Shown: positions 9,809 to 19,368 of the stretch, in pieces
Layout: each line of letters begins with the position of its first letter
How positions within the stretch are numbered: position 1 is the stretch's first letter
Assembly (NCBI GenBank): GCA_902538225.1
Contig: CACBEF010000002.1
Location: 1-64,000 of the forward strand
DNA length: 64,000 nucleotides
From: an uncultured Prochlorococcus sp.
GTDB taxonomy: Bacteria; Cyanobacteriota; Cyanobacteriia; PCC-6307; Cyanobiaceae
Direction of reading: 5' to 3'
Program-made: the position numbers and the translations under genes
Notes under the pieces: generated by a model
Told to the model about the DNA's origin: nothing
What the model saw: only the letters and a program-made list of their open reading frames with translations
Database searches by the model: none

Positions 9809-10132
9809 TTAAGAGTTAATTAATTTTACTAGGATATATAAGAAAGAATTAATTAAAGAAAAAATTACAGTTAATAGAGATGCAATAACGGGTAATAAAT
9901 TGAACCACAATTGCGAAGTTGTCATTTTTGAATCAATAGGCAGAAAATTGGTTCTTTTTTTAATTCTTATTTGTAACCAAAAAATAGATAATGGATAAAT
10001 AATTCTTGAGAAAGTAATTATAAATGAAGGCAAAATACCTTGGTTTGAATAAAGTATAAATCCTGAAAAAAAGTATAACGCCCAAATTAGAACTCTTTGA
10101 ATCAGAATTAATCCCTTGCTTTTGCCAGACAT
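9809..10132 (-). CDS. Hypothetical membrane protein
   Basis: Several hydrophobic segments. Confidence 0.5.
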   Translation of the reverse strand: MSGKSKGLILIQRVLIWALYFFSGFILYSNQGILPSFIITFSRIIYPLSIFWLQIRIKKRTNFLPIDSKMTTSQLWFNLLPVIASLLTVIFSLINSFLYILVKLINS

Positions 10133-10138
10133 TATTAA

Positions 10139-10615
10139 TTAATTAATTTTTATAATTTTAGTCATTTTATATCTTTCAAAAAAAATGTTATTTATAATGA
10201 CTTTTTCTTTACGTATAATTTTCCATTCATTTTTAAGAAATAATTCATAACTTATTAAGCTCGCTTCAGTATAAAGAGAATCTAAACCTTCTTTCTTTGC
10301 TTCATCTTCTAATATATGAAGTAACTTAGAGCCCAAGCCTTTTCTTTGGAATTTACCTTTACAGTAAAATAGTGCAATTCTATCAGTGGGATATCTTGTG
10401 GCAAAAGCAGTAATAATTCCTTGTTTACTTATAAGCCATCCTTTCCCTTTAATTATTGACTTATCAAAATTTGGGTTATCCCAAGCTTGGCTTGACCAGG
10501 CTCTTTTTTGTTCTTGACTATAAATTTTTTCATCTAAAGATTGAATTGAATCAAAATAAACCTTCTTTAATTCCATTTGATCTTTAATGGTGATTTGTCT
10601 TAGATTCATATACAA
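10139..10615 (-). CDS. GNAT-family N-acetyltransferase
   Basis: LFYCKGKFQRKGLGSKLLHILEDEAKKEG acetyl-CoA binding motif. Confidence 0.85.
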   Translation of the reverse strand: MYMNLRQITIKDQMELKKVYFDSIQSLDEKIYSQEQKRAWSSQAWDNPNFDKSIIKGKGWLISKQGIITAFATRYPTDRIALFYCKGKFQRKGLGSKLLHILEDEAKKEGLDSLYTEASLISYELFLKNEWKIIRKEKVIINNIFFERYKMTKIIKIN

Positions 10616-10629
10616 ATCTTTTATTTAAT

Positions 10630-11310
10630 ATGCCTAGTAAAAATATAGTCGCAATTGGGGGAGGAGGGTTTGGACGTTCATTAGGCTCTCTTGAAATTGA
10701 AAAATATATAGTTTCTTTAAGTAATAAAAAAAGACCTAAAATTTGCTTTATTCCAACAGCATCTGGCGATAGTAGTTTGTACAAACTAAATTTTTATAGA
10801 GCATTTTCTAAACTTGATTGTATAACAAGCCATATTGATTTCTTCTCTAGAACAGAAAACTTAGAAGAGAAAGTTTTAACTCAAGACATCATTTATGTTG
10901 GCGGAGGAAATACAAAAAGTATGTTAGCTGTTTGGAAAGAATGGAATTTACATAAAATTTTGAAAAATGCTTATGAAAAAGGAATTGTAATGAGTGGTGT
11001 AAGTGCTGGGGCTATTTGTTGGTTTGATAAAGGTATAACTGATTCTTACGCTAAAGAATTAGCCATAATTAATTGCTTAGGCATAGTTGAAGGTATTGCC
11101 TGCCCGCATTTCGATGAAGAGAAAGAGAGGGAACCTTACGTTAATGATGTTATTCAGAGAGAAATTATTGAATCTTGTATATGTATTGAGGGCAATTGTG
11201 CTTTGCATATTAAAAATGATTTTGACTATTCCTCAATTGATTTTGGTAATGGTAGAAACTGCTTTAGAGTTGTAAAGGAAAATAATATTGTAAAGAAAGA
11301 AATTCTTTAA
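10630..11310 (+). CDS. Peptidase S51 family (peptidase E-like)
   Basis: VSAGAICWF Ser nucleophile elbow; IYVGGGNTKSML. Confidence 0.88.
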   Translation: MPSKNIVAIGGGGFGRSLGSLEIEKYIVSLSNKKRPKICFIPTASGDSSLYKLNFYRAFSKLDCITSHIDFFSRTENLEEKVLTQDIIYVGGGNTKSMLAVWKEWNLHKILKNAYEKGIVMSGVSAGAICWFDKGITDSYAKELAIINCLGIVEGIACPHFDEEKEREPYVNDVIQREIIESCICIEGNCALHIKNDFDYSSIDFGNGRNCFRVVKENNIVKKEIL

Positions 11311-11332
11311 AAAGAAAATATTTTTAATATCT

Positions 11333-11737
11333 TTAGATCTCATCATTCTTCGAGATAGAAGTAAATTCAATTCCTTTGTATTTTATGAAAGATGCAGTCC
11401 ATACTTCTTTTGAGAGATTACCAAGGTATTTTAGAAACTGTTGTGTGTCTCCATCTCTTATCCATTCAGATTTAATGAATGGAAGCTCTTTCTGCATTCT
11501 TTTAGGATGCATATGAACAAGGAGCAAACCTTTTTCTTCAGAAGCCCTTTTTAAAGAACCTTCATCACTTCTTTGAAATACTCTCATTAGAAGATTTAAA
11601 ATTACCTCTTCTCCAAGTTTCTTGAAATTTTCTGATTCCTCTAAATTATCTTTAATTTCTTTACCTCCAAGAGGCATTGCTCTTACTAAGTTTTGCTCAA
11701 TTAACGCTATTGCAATTAGATAATCTTGGCTAGCCAT
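11333..11737 (-). CDS. Conserved hypothetical protein
   Basis: 134 aa ORF. Confidence 0.55.
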   Translation of the reverse strand: MASQDYLIAIALIEQNLVRAMPLGGKEIKDNLEESENFKKLGEEVILNLLMRVFQRSDEGSLKRASEEKGLLLVHMHPKRMQKELPFIKSEWIRDGDTQQFLKYLGNLSKEVWTASFIKYKGIEFTSISKNDEI

Positions 11738-11905
11738 ATTCTAAAATAATACTTTTTTGTTATTCTAACCTCTCGAGTTCATGAAAATCTTTCATGGATT
11801 AAATATTTGCGATAAGAAGAAAGGAAATAATTTATTAATTATTTTCCAATACAATAAAAATATTGTTATTTATTTTAATTAGTAAAATTAAAAAATTTAT
11901 TTGTC

Positions 11906-12139
11906 ATGAGGTTTTTTTTATTTTTATTTTTTGGTATTTTAGTAGGTCTTTATTTATCATGGCCCGGTTTAGTAATACCGGAAAATTGGAAATGTTTTAA
12001 TCAAATTATTGCAAAATCTGCAGAAGATAAAATTTCTTTAAAAGCTGCATTAGAGATTTCCCCCAGTTATTTTCTGAAGTCTAAGAATAGAAAGACGACT
12101 TCCAAAATAAGAATCGTAGCAGATGCGTGTTTTCGTTAA
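11906..12139 (+). CDS. Hypothetical protein with N-terminal TM or signal segment
   Basis: MRFFLFLFFGILVGLYLSWPG. Confidence 0.5.
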   Translation: MRFFLFLFFGILVGLYLSWPGLVIPENWKCFNQIIAKSAEDKISLKAALEISPSYFLKSKNRKTTSKIRIVADACFR

Positions 12140-12171
12140 TATGTTATTGGATGAAATTTGAATACTAAATA

Positions 12172-12975
12172 ATGAACAATAATATAAGATTTGAATTGTC
12201 ATTTAAAAATATTTCTCAGTTAGAAGATAAACTTAATTTCTGCAAATTAAATAATATCAAAAATATTAATATTCCATGTAAAGGACTTATAAAAAAGGAT
12301 TTATTTAATTCAACTATTAAATATATATCAAAAAACTATGATGAATTTAATGTGACCTATCACTATAGTCTTTATCATCAATATTCAAAAAACAGAGAAA
12401 ATTCGTATCAGGAATTTTTAGATTTTGTTAAAAGTTCTCAGACTAATAAAAATTTTGAAATTCTACTTGTGTCGGGATCAAATAAGAAAAAAAACTTTGA
12501 CTCAGTTCATGTATTAGCTTATTTAAAAAAAGAAAAAAATTTAAAAGTTAAATTAGGTATAGCTTACAATCCATATTTGAAAAAATATTATAATATTTCT
12601 TCAGAAAGAGAAAGGTTCGAAAAAAAATTCTCGACTGGGTTAATAAATTCAATTTGGATTCAATATGGTACAGATATTAAAGTTCTTCAGAATGAGGTGA
12701 CTTATCTTAAAAACGTAGCAAAAGAAGAAAAATTAAATTTATTTGGAAGTATATTTATTCCTTCTAAACAATTTATAGCACGGTTTAAATTTCGTCCATG
12801 GAAAGAGGTATATATATCTGAAAAGTTTTTATATGCCATAGAGAATTTTTTTGATTTCACAAACGATTTAGTTAGTTTTTATAAAAAAAATAATATTACA
12901 CCTGTAATTGAATCTGATTTTTCAACATCAAAGAAACTTGATTCTGTTTATAGTTTTTTAGAAAATGAAAGATAA
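12172..12975 (+). CDS. Methylenetetrahydrofolate reductase-like TIM-barrel protein (tentative)
   Basis: RERFEKKFSTGLINSIWIQYGTD and GSIFIPSK resemble MetF-family segments; weak similarity judged by eye. Confidence 0.5.
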   Translation: MNNNIRFELSFKNISQLEDKLNFCKLNNIKNINIPCKGLIKKDLFNSTIKYISKNYDEFNVTYHYSLYHQYSKNRENSYQEFLDFVKSSQTNKNFEILLVSGSNKKKNFDSVHVLAYLKKEKNLKVKLGIAYNPYLKKYYNISSERERFEKKFSTGLINSIWIQYGTDIKVLQNEVTYLKNVAKEEKLNLFGSIFIPSKQFIARFKFRPWKEVYISEKFLYAIENFFDFTNDLVSFYKKNNITPVIESDFSTSKKLDSVYSFLENER

Positions 12976-12995
12976 TTTCTGTCAATATTAAACCT

Positions 12996-14162
12996 ATGAA
13001 AAGTGATATTACATATGACTTATTAATAATAGGTGGTGGTATATCTGCGTGTGTTTTCGCATCGAAGTATCTGAAAAATAATATTACAAAAAAAGTTGGA
13101 TTAATTGAAATTGGTCGTGGACTTGGAGGTAGATCAAGTACAAGAATAAGCAAAAAATATGAAGGATGGAAACTAAATCATGGTTCTCCAAATTTTAATA
13201 TATCTAACAGTAAAAATAATCTTCTATTAAAAAGATATATTGATGAATTATTGGAAAATAAATATATAAAAATTGACGACTCAGAAATATTTTTTTTAAA
13301 TGAAGATTCTAATTTAGAAACCAAAAAAAAATCTGAATTTTCTTGCGGGGTTAATTATTTATCTTTAGATTCCATGAGTGAATTATCGAAAAAGATAATT
13401 GAGTCAAATTATTTAAAAGAGGAAATTGATTTTTTCTTTGAAACTTTAATAGTTGATATGAAGTTTAATGATAAGGGATGGTTACTAACATCAAAAAATG
13501 GCGACAAATTCAAGTCTAAATTTCTAATTTGTTCAACTAATTTGTTGTTACATAAGAGGTCTTTAAAAATATTAAATGTAAATCAAATCCCATTAAGAAA
13601 AGCAATTCCTATTAATAGTGATAAAAAAATAGATTTACTATTAAATTTCTTAGAAGAACAAACATTTATTTCCAGGTTAACTTTTCTGATTTATACAAAT
13701 AAAAATTATAGTTATAAAGATAATTATTCTAAAAAACTAAGGTATTTTTATTTAAAAAATAATTTAGAAAAAAAATATAGATTTGAAAGAATTATTTTTC
13801 AGCTGCAAGATAATAATAAATTAGGAATTGTAGTACATTCAAAAAACGCAGAGTTAATTAATTCTTATATAAGTGCAAAAGATGAAGAAGCTTTTAAACA
13901 AATAATAATTAAAAATTTCAATAAATTGTTTGAAGAGAATTCTTTAGTAAATAAATTAACTTTTGATGAAAAAATATCTATTATGAAATGGAGAGCTTCA
14001 CAGCCTTCTGGCCTTGCCGTACCATTATCTTTACAATTTAGTAGAAAATCTAAAATTGGATTTTGCGGAGACTGGTTTGAAGGTAATGGATTTGGTAGAA
14101 TTGAAGGCTCAATTTTAAGTGCTTTAATATTAGAGAAAAAAATTAAAGACTTAATTAAATAA
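12996..14162 (+). CDS. FAD-dependent oxidoreductase (renalase/amine oxidase-like)
   Basis: LLIIGGGISACVFASKYL dinucleotide-binding motif; C-terminal IGFCGDWFEGNGFGRIEGSILSAL. Confidence 0.85.
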   Translation: MKSDITYDLLIIGGGISACVFASKYLKNNITKKVGLIEIGRGLGGRSSTRISKKYEGWKLNHGSPNFNISNSKNNLLLKRYIDELLENKYIKIDDSEIFFLNEDSNLETKKKSEFSCGVNYLSLDSMSELSKKIIESNYLKEEIDFFFETLIVDMKFNDKGWLLTSKNGDKFKSKFLICSTNLLLHKRSLKILNVNQIPLRKAIPINSDKKIDLLLNFLEEQTFISRLTFLIYTNKNYSYKDNYSKKLRYFYLKNNLEKKYRFERIIFQLQDNNKLGIVVHSKNAELINSYISAKDEEAFKQIIIKNFNKLFEENSLVNKLTFDEKISIMKWRASQPSGLAVPLSLQFSRKSKIGFCGDWFEGNGFGRIEGSILSALILEKKIKDLIK

Positions 14163-14747
14163 TTTTTTCAGAATGTGATCTATATCAGTGTTTTTTTCAA
14201 TAATGAATTTATTTGTATTATTTTTTATGGTATTAGGTTTGAATTTTTCATAATAAATGCTCCATGATTTTAAGAAATCATTCTCAGCTTGTTTTTTTTT
14301 CTTTCCCCTTTCTTTTATATCTCTTTGGACAACTCTTTTCATGCACTCATTTTTTTTAGTTTTTATTTCTAAAAAAATATAATCCTTATTATTTAAAGTG
14401 TTTGAGAATTCTTTAGCAAATATACCCTCAACAATTAAAAAACTAATATTATTTGTTTCGTTTAAGATATTTTGAATTGTTTTCTTTTCGAAATTATAAT
14501 AGCGATCACAGATTGAAATTCCATTCTTATAAATGAAATCAAAATCTTTTTTGAATAGTTTGTTATTAAAACTAATACTTCTATCAAAAAACCCTTCTAT
14601 AAATTTTGGTAGTAATTTACTTATTAAACCTGTCTTATAGTAATTGTCGGTACTTAACACAATACCATTTTTATTTTTTTTTATTATTTGATTAGATAAA
14701 GTTGTTTTCCCGCTTCCGGAAGGTCCACTTATAAAAATAATCTTCAT
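14151..14747 (-). CDS. Uridine kinase-like P-loop kinase
   Basis: IIFISGPSGSGKTTLSNQII Walker A; LIVEGIFAKEF. Confidence 0.8.
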   Translation of the reverse strand: MKIIFISGPSGSGKTTLSNQIIKKNKNGIVLSTDNYYKTGLISKLLPKFIEGFFDRSISFNNKLFKKDFDFIYKNGISICDRYYNFEKKTIQNILNETNNISFLIVEGIFAKEFSNTLNNKDYIFLEIKTKKNECMKRVVQRDIKERGKKKKQAENDFLKSWSIYYEKFKPNTIKNNTNKFIIEKNTDIDHILKKLFN

Positions 14748-15014
14748 TTTTATGATCTGTTCTTTAATAAGATTTTAACTTTACTATTAATAAATACCTT
14801 TAAATTTTGAATATTCATTTTAACTTTTTTTTAGTTTTTAAAATAATTTATAATACCTTGCAATGGCTCGTAAGCTTGCATAAATATTAAATGTGTGTCT
14901 TTATATAATTGTAAATAAATTATTTCTATACGGTTATTTTTTATCTTGTAATTAATTCCTCTGGAATTTGATAATATTAAACTGAATAGCTAATTTTATT
15001 ACTTATATATTGCA

Positions 15015-15362
15015 ATGATTTCTAAATTTCTCAGCAAACTAAAATCAATTTTATTTAAAAGTGCAGTAACTTCTGAAACTCCTTTAAAGAAAGAAAAAAA
15101 AGCAGCAAAGTCTGCAAAAACAAAAACAAAAACAAAAACAAAAACAAAAACAAAAACAAAAACAAAAACAAAACCAGTAAATTCTAAGAAAAATATTGAA
15201 ACTTTGACTACACTTCCAGGTGTTGGAGCAAAAAGCGCAAAAGCTTTGTATGAGGCTGGATTTAAAACAACAAAGGCAGTTATTGCTGCAGATGAAAAAG
15301 AACTTCTTGCGGTGTCAGGAGTTGGTATAAATCTTGTTAAGAAGCTTAAAAAGCTTAAGTAA
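15015..15362 (+). CDS. Helix-hairpin-helix protein with Lys-Thr repeat tract
   Basis: TLPGVGAKSAKALYEAGF and VSGVGINLVKKLKKL HhH motifs; (KT)9 linker. Confidence 0.8.
   Translation: MISKFLSKLKSILFKSAVTSETPLKKEKKAAKSAKTKTKTKTKTKTKTKTKTKPVNSKKNIETLTTLPGVGAKSAKALYEAGFKTTKAVIAADEKELLAVSGVGINLVKKLKKLK
15115..15173 (+). repeat. (CAAAAA)n hexanucleotide microsatellite, about 9.8 copies, coding for (Lys-Thr)n
   Basis: Nine full CAAAAA units plus CAAAA read directly. Confidence 0.97.
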
Positions 15363-15441
15363 TTAAAATTTTATTTTTAAACCTTTCTAAAAAAATTTGT
15401 AATATCAACTCATATTCAAAAAATTTATGAGCTATTGCAGA

Positions 15442-15618
15442 CTATCTTCTTCTTGCTTTTCTTCTCTGTTGCAACTTTCTTTTATATTTTTCAATAGGTG
15501 TTTCGTGATGTCTAAGTCTTTTTAAATCTGCAAAGATGCCCGACTTAGATACTTGTCTTTTAAATCTTCTAAGGGCTGACTCAATTCCCTCGTTCTCTCC
15601 AACTGTAACTTGTGTCAA
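15442..15618 (-). CDS. rpsU: 30S ribosomal protein S21
   Basis: Manually read 58 aa: [61 protein letters not shown] start. Confidence 0.95.
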
Positions 15619-15703
15619 AATTTTCTAAATAAATTATATTCTAGCACCTCAACAGATATATTTAAACTCAAAACTTCTAATTGAGGGTGAATGGTTTATT
15701 TGA

Positions 15704-16162
15704 CTAATTTTTTGCCCACTCCATAAATCTTTTTTTATTACTTTTTATGTCTTGTAATGATTCAAAATAATATTTTTCCCAATTATCTTTAGGCAGGCCA
15801 AGAAATAACATTAGATTTAATGGATATTGATCGCTATCAGAACAATTTCTAAAATCATCCCTGAATAAAAAGATTTCCTTTTTTAAAGCTATTGCGATAC
15901 CCAATTCAATCATTACCCCTTCATCTGGAGGATTTCCATTAACAATCGCAAAAATACAATCACATTCTTTTAAATCATGGAAATTACTATTTGCAACTTC
16001 ATAAGCCCATTTACTTTTTTGTTGTGTTAATGGTTTTGCCCTCTCAAAAGGTTCATACACTTCTACATTTAAATCATTGAAGATTTCAATAAATTCATGT
16101 AAGAGGGTTTTAGTTTGTTTTGAAAATCCATATGGATTAGCTAAATATAATTTCTTTCTCAA
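15704..16162 (-). CDS. Nucleoside 2-deoxyribosyltransferase family protein
   Basis: YLANPYGFS… and CDCIFAIVNGNPPDEGVMIELGIAIALKK motif. Confidence 0.85.
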   Translation of the reverse strand: MRKKLYLANPYGFSKQTKTLLHEFIEIFNDLNVEVYEPFERAKPLTQQKSKWAYEVANSNFHDLKECDCIFAIVNGNPPDEGVMIELGIAIALKKEIFLFRDDFRNCSDSDQYPLNLMLFLGLPKDNWEKYYFESLQDIKSNKKRFMEWAKN

Positions 16163-16554
16163 CTTAAACCTCTTTTTTTGATGTAATCTTCGCGGTCACT
16201 TTTTGAATTTAATGTATTTTCCCAAGGAAAAACAATCCATTTACTTTTATTTGTTACATGTACTGTATTCCACCATGTAGGTTTGATTTTACTAAATAAT
16301 ACAAAAAACATTGCTCCTTCAATATTCTTGAAGGTCGTCAATGTAATGCCTGTTTCATAAACATCATCTACTATTAGTGAATTCTTTATTGGTTCTGAAA
16401 TTAATTCAATTTTTAATTTATGGCTTAGTGCTACAGCAAGACATAATCCGCCACGAGGAACTCCATATATTCCAGAAAATTCCTTAAACCTACATTTATT
16501 AGCTATTTGTTCTACGCTCTTATCAAATTCGCTCCAAGTAAAATAACTTATCAT
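16159..16554 (-). CDS. Phosphoribosyltransferase
   Basis: IYGVPRGGLCLAVALSHKL and SLIVDDVYETGITL PRPP motif; start MISYFTWSEFD preferred over track start 16599. Confidence 0.82.
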   Translation of the reverse strand: MISYFTWSEFDKSVEQIANKCRFKEFSGIYGVPRGGLCLAVALSHKLKIELISEPIKNSLIVDDVYETGITLTTFKNIEGAMFFVLFSKIKPTWWNTVHVTNKSKWIVFPWENTLNSKSDREDYIKKRGLS

Positions 16555-16555
16555 C

Positions 16556-16741
16556 TTAATTTTCGTATTTTTCTGTTGTAGTAGCGAAATTTGATGCAAT
16601 TACACTTAAAAGTGCTACTACTTGCTCATTTGGACAATTAGTATTTTTTTTTAAATTTTCACATTCATTTATTATCTTGGCATATGTATCCTCTACTATC
16701 CCATTCATTTGATCGATACTAAAAGAATATGGTTTATTCAT
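16556..16741 (-). CDS. Hypothetical protein
   Basis: Start MNKPYSFSIDQ preferred over track start 16825; same operon. Confidence 0.55.
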   Translation of the reverse strand: MNKPYSFSIDQMNGIVEDTYAKIINECENLKKNTNCPNEQVVALLSVIASNFATTTEKYEN

Positions 16742-16815
16742 TTTTAAATTATTAGTTATTTTATTTTTACTTAAATATCCAACGAAGTAAATATTTTTTG
16801 TATTTAAAGATAAAA

Positions 16816-17319
16816 TTATTCCCACATGGGATTATCTAATTTTTCATTTTTAAATGATGAAGGAACATAAGTATGTAAAGCTTCAATTTTTATAGCCCAT
16901 TTTTTAGAGTTTCCCTTTAAACTTTCGCTTTCAATTAGGTTTGTTAGGGGAATCCTTTTTCTAACTTTAAGAAGTCCTAAACAAGCTTCCCAGTCTTCAT
17001 GATTTTTATAAATATCTAACCAAAAATCAAAAATATTTTCCAATATTTCTAAAGGGATATCAAATGGAATACCAATTGAAGGTCTTGCAATTAAATATTT
17101 TTTGTTTCTTAGTTCATTTAATAAATTATTTACGTTTAAATTAATAGCTAAAAGAATATCTTTTGCTGATTCAGTACCTATTAATTCTTTTCTATGGCAA
17201 TCTAAAAGATTTTCATCCTCAAGGATATTATCATCGCAATTTTTTATTCCCACAATCCAAAACCCTTCTCCATTATTCACTCCACTAGCAAGAAATAGAT
17301 ATTGAGGTGAATTCTCCAA
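16816..17319 (-). CDS. Hypothetical protein of the NDT/PRT gene cluster
   Basis: 167 aa ORF, first gene of the minus-strand cluster. Confidence 0.6.
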   Translation of the reverse strand: MENSPQYLFLASGVNNGEGFWIVGIKNCDDNILEDENLLDCHRKELIGTESAKDILLAINLNVNNLLNELRNKKYLIARPSIGIPFDIPLEILENIFDFWLDIYKNHEDWEACLGLLKVRKRIPLTNLIESESLKGNSKKWAIKIEALHTYVPSSFKNEKLDNPMWE

Positions 17320-17544
17320 GATTTCAAATTATTTTTTCCATTTTTAACATTTTTTGCTTGATATGAAAATAATTTAGCAGTGCAATTAACAATATGAAGT
17401 CCTCGTAAAAGAAAAATTTTGTTGTTATAGTTAAATTTTATAAAATGTTTGATTTAAGAGAATTAAAACTAATGTTTTTAGATCCTACTGATTTAATAAT
17501 TAATAATATAAATAAATATCTTTATAGTAATAAAGCAATTAAAT

Positions 17545-17772
17545 TTATTTTTTCTTAGGAAATAATTTTCCTATTCTCTCCTTTTGCAGGTACTCCTTTT
17601 TATTTCTTATTTTTTTGTCTTCTAAGGATTCTTTATTAGTACTTACAGCATAAATAATATAGAAAATCATGCCAGTAAATAATAATCCTACAAAAATTAT
17701 GAATATTCCTATAGGTTCACTGGGACTGAATATTTTTAGATCTAAAGCTGTATTTAGGGAAATTATCATCAA
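17545..17772 (-). CDS. Hypothetical single-TM protein
   Basis: IGIFIIFVGLLFTGMIFYIIYAVS helix plus basic tail. Confidence 0.55.
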   Translation of the reverse strand: MMIISLNTALDLKIFSPSEPIGIFIIFVGLLFTGMIFYIIYAVSTNKESLEDKKIRNKKEYLQKERIGKLFPKKK

Positions 17773-17805
17773 TAAACTTATTCCTTAAATAAATTTTATG
17801 GAAAT

Positions 17806-18039
17806 CTAAGTGATTTCCTCGTATCCAAAAAATGTTTCATTACCTGAATTCTTATACCCATTAGCGGCTTCCTGTGGGTTTTGACTGTCAATTTTTCTTG
17901 CTTTGGCATGAATCATGTTGAATGGGAAAATTACAGCTCCTACAAAAAAATGAAGAATTAAGAAATCTGAAGGTAATCCATTTGTCCAATCAGGAAAAAA
18001 TAGCAATGTCATTAATGATTCGTACATATTTGTAGTCAA
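17806..18039 (-). CDS. Hypothetical membrane protein
   Basis: 77 aa with one hydrophobic segment. Confidence 0.5.
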   Translation of the reverse strand: MTTNMYESLMTLLFFPDWTNGLPSDFLILHFFVGAVIFPFNMIHAKARKIDSQNPQEAANGYKNSGNETFFGYEEIT

Positions 18040-18191
18040 ATAAACCTCTGACTATTATTACTGAACTTATCGCAATACTTTTAATTATTAATAAATTGAA
18101 ATTTAATTTGCATTTAATAATTATCAGATTTAATTGAAAAGATAATTTTAAAATACTATTATATTACTTATAAACTATTGATTAATAGCTG

Positions 18192-18593
18192 TTGTTAAAA
18201 TTATTTTTTGTCTTACTTTTATTTATAATTTTTCAATTAAAACCTGCAATAGGTTTAGCTTTTGATACGTCCGATCCTAGTGTTAGTTTGCTACAAAATA
18301 GGATCTCTAATAATTTCTCTAAAAAATATTGCAATGCTATCCAAAATGGTCTTTCTAAAGATGAAGCAATGAAATCAGCTATTGTAAAAACTGAAAACAT
18401 TATATCTTTCTCTTACAATCCTCAGAAAAAATGGATTGAGAAAAGTGACTTGGCAAATCAAATTTCATCACAAGTAGTAAATGATTGCGGACGGTCAATT
18501 GGATTGATTGGAAATGAGGGGATTAACTATTTTAAATCATATTTTCTAGAAATTTACGAAAAAACTACTCCTGACAAAAATTTTTCAAGATAG
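18192..18593 (+). CDS. Hypothetical secreted protein
   Basis: Signal peptide LKLFFVLLLFIIFQLKPAIGLA; TTG start. Confidence 0.6.
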   Translation: MLKLFFVLLLFIIFQLKPAIGLAFDTSDPSVSLLQNRISNNFSKKYCNAIQNGLSKDEAMKSAIVKTENIISFSYNPQKKWIEKSDLANQISSQVVNDCGRSIGLIGNEGINYFKSYFLEIYEKTTPDKNFSR

Positions 18594-18602
18594 ATTAGGT
18601 AA

Positions 18603-18797
18603 ATGAATAATATTTCAGACAAATTAGTAATGACAATCATATTGATTACTATTCTTTTTGTATTTGGATTGATTTTTTCAGTAAAGTCTCCAGAGAGAAA
18701 GGTTATAGATTCACCAATAATGTGGAAAGATGATTTTTCTAATATCTCGATTTTTAAAAGCAATAATATAAATTCAGAAAGAATAAGAATAATTTAA
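18603..18797 (+). CDS. Hypothetical single-TM protein
   Basis: MTIILITILFVFGLIFSV helix; downstream of the secreted ORF. Confidence 0.45.
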   Translation: MNNISDKLVMTIILITILFVFGLIFSVKSPERKVIDSPIMWKDDFSNISIFKSNNINSERIRII

Positions 18798-18885
18798 TAA
18801 AAACATTGCTTACTAAAATAAAGTATCCTATTCAAGGATATTCAAAAATATTTTTTCGAATCTCAATCAATTTATCATTCATTGT

Positions 18886-19227
18886 TTAATTTAAAAATTT
18901 TAAAAGAACTGATGCTAGTTTTAAATCATCATTAAACCATGCTCGTATCGCCATAGCTCTTCGAGGATCATAAAAATTTTGTTTTCTGTACCAACTAAGA
19001 ACTTCTGAATCTGATTTCTTCCCATTACATGACAAACAACATGGTACGCAATTACTTGTACTGCTAATCCCCCCTTTTGACATTGGGTGAAGGTGGTCGA
19101 GTGATTCTGAGGGTTTACCGCAATAAATACATTTATACTTAGTAACTTTATTAAGTGACTCTCTCCAATTTTTATTACTTATCTTGGGACAAAACTGATC
19201 AAGGTAAATTGCATCTTGTCTATGCAT
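18886..19227 (-). CDS. HNH endonuclease family protein
   Basis: CIYCGKPSESLDHLHPMSKGG…NCVPCCLSCNGKKSD. Confidence 0.88.
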   Translation of the reverse strand: MHRQDAIYLDQFCPKISNKNWRESLNKVTKYKCIYCGKPSESLDHLHPMSKGGISSTSNCVPCCLSCNGKKSDSEVLSWYRKQNFYDPRRAMAIRAWFNDDLKLASVLLKFLN

Positions 19228-19368
19228 AAAATTCTTGATAATTTTTTCTGATGATAACAGTTTTTTTTAAAGTATGATTGAAAAAGATAAGATAAGACTT
19301 CTTAAAGCAAATGCTTCTTATGAAAATAATAATTTTCACTTATTAATACAAAGGGCAATTTATAGTAA

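Noticed and set aside
10584-10784. Minus-strand ORF over the GNAT/peptidase start region
   Set aside because: Overlaps two well-supported CDS starts.
11087-11275. Second plus-frame ORF within the S51 peptidase
   Set aside because: Alternative frame of a conserved gene.
14151-14162. 12 bp convergent overlap of the flavoprotein and kinase genes
   Set aside because: Common in compact genomes; not unusual by itself.
15704-17319. NDT/PRT operon as an anti-phage defence system
   Set aside because: No nuclease, TIR, cyclase or other recognised effector is nearby; kept only as a nucleotide-metabolism hypothesis.
17445-17558. Possible 37 aa plus-strand ORF MFDLRELKLMFLDPTDLIINNINKYLYSNKAIKFIFS
   Set aside because: Overlaps the 3' end of a minus-strand ORF; insufficient evidence.
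18886-19227. HNH endonuclease as part of a restriction or mobile element
   Set aside because: Stand-alone, no methyltransferase, intron or transposase nearby; likely an ordinary conserved HNH gene.
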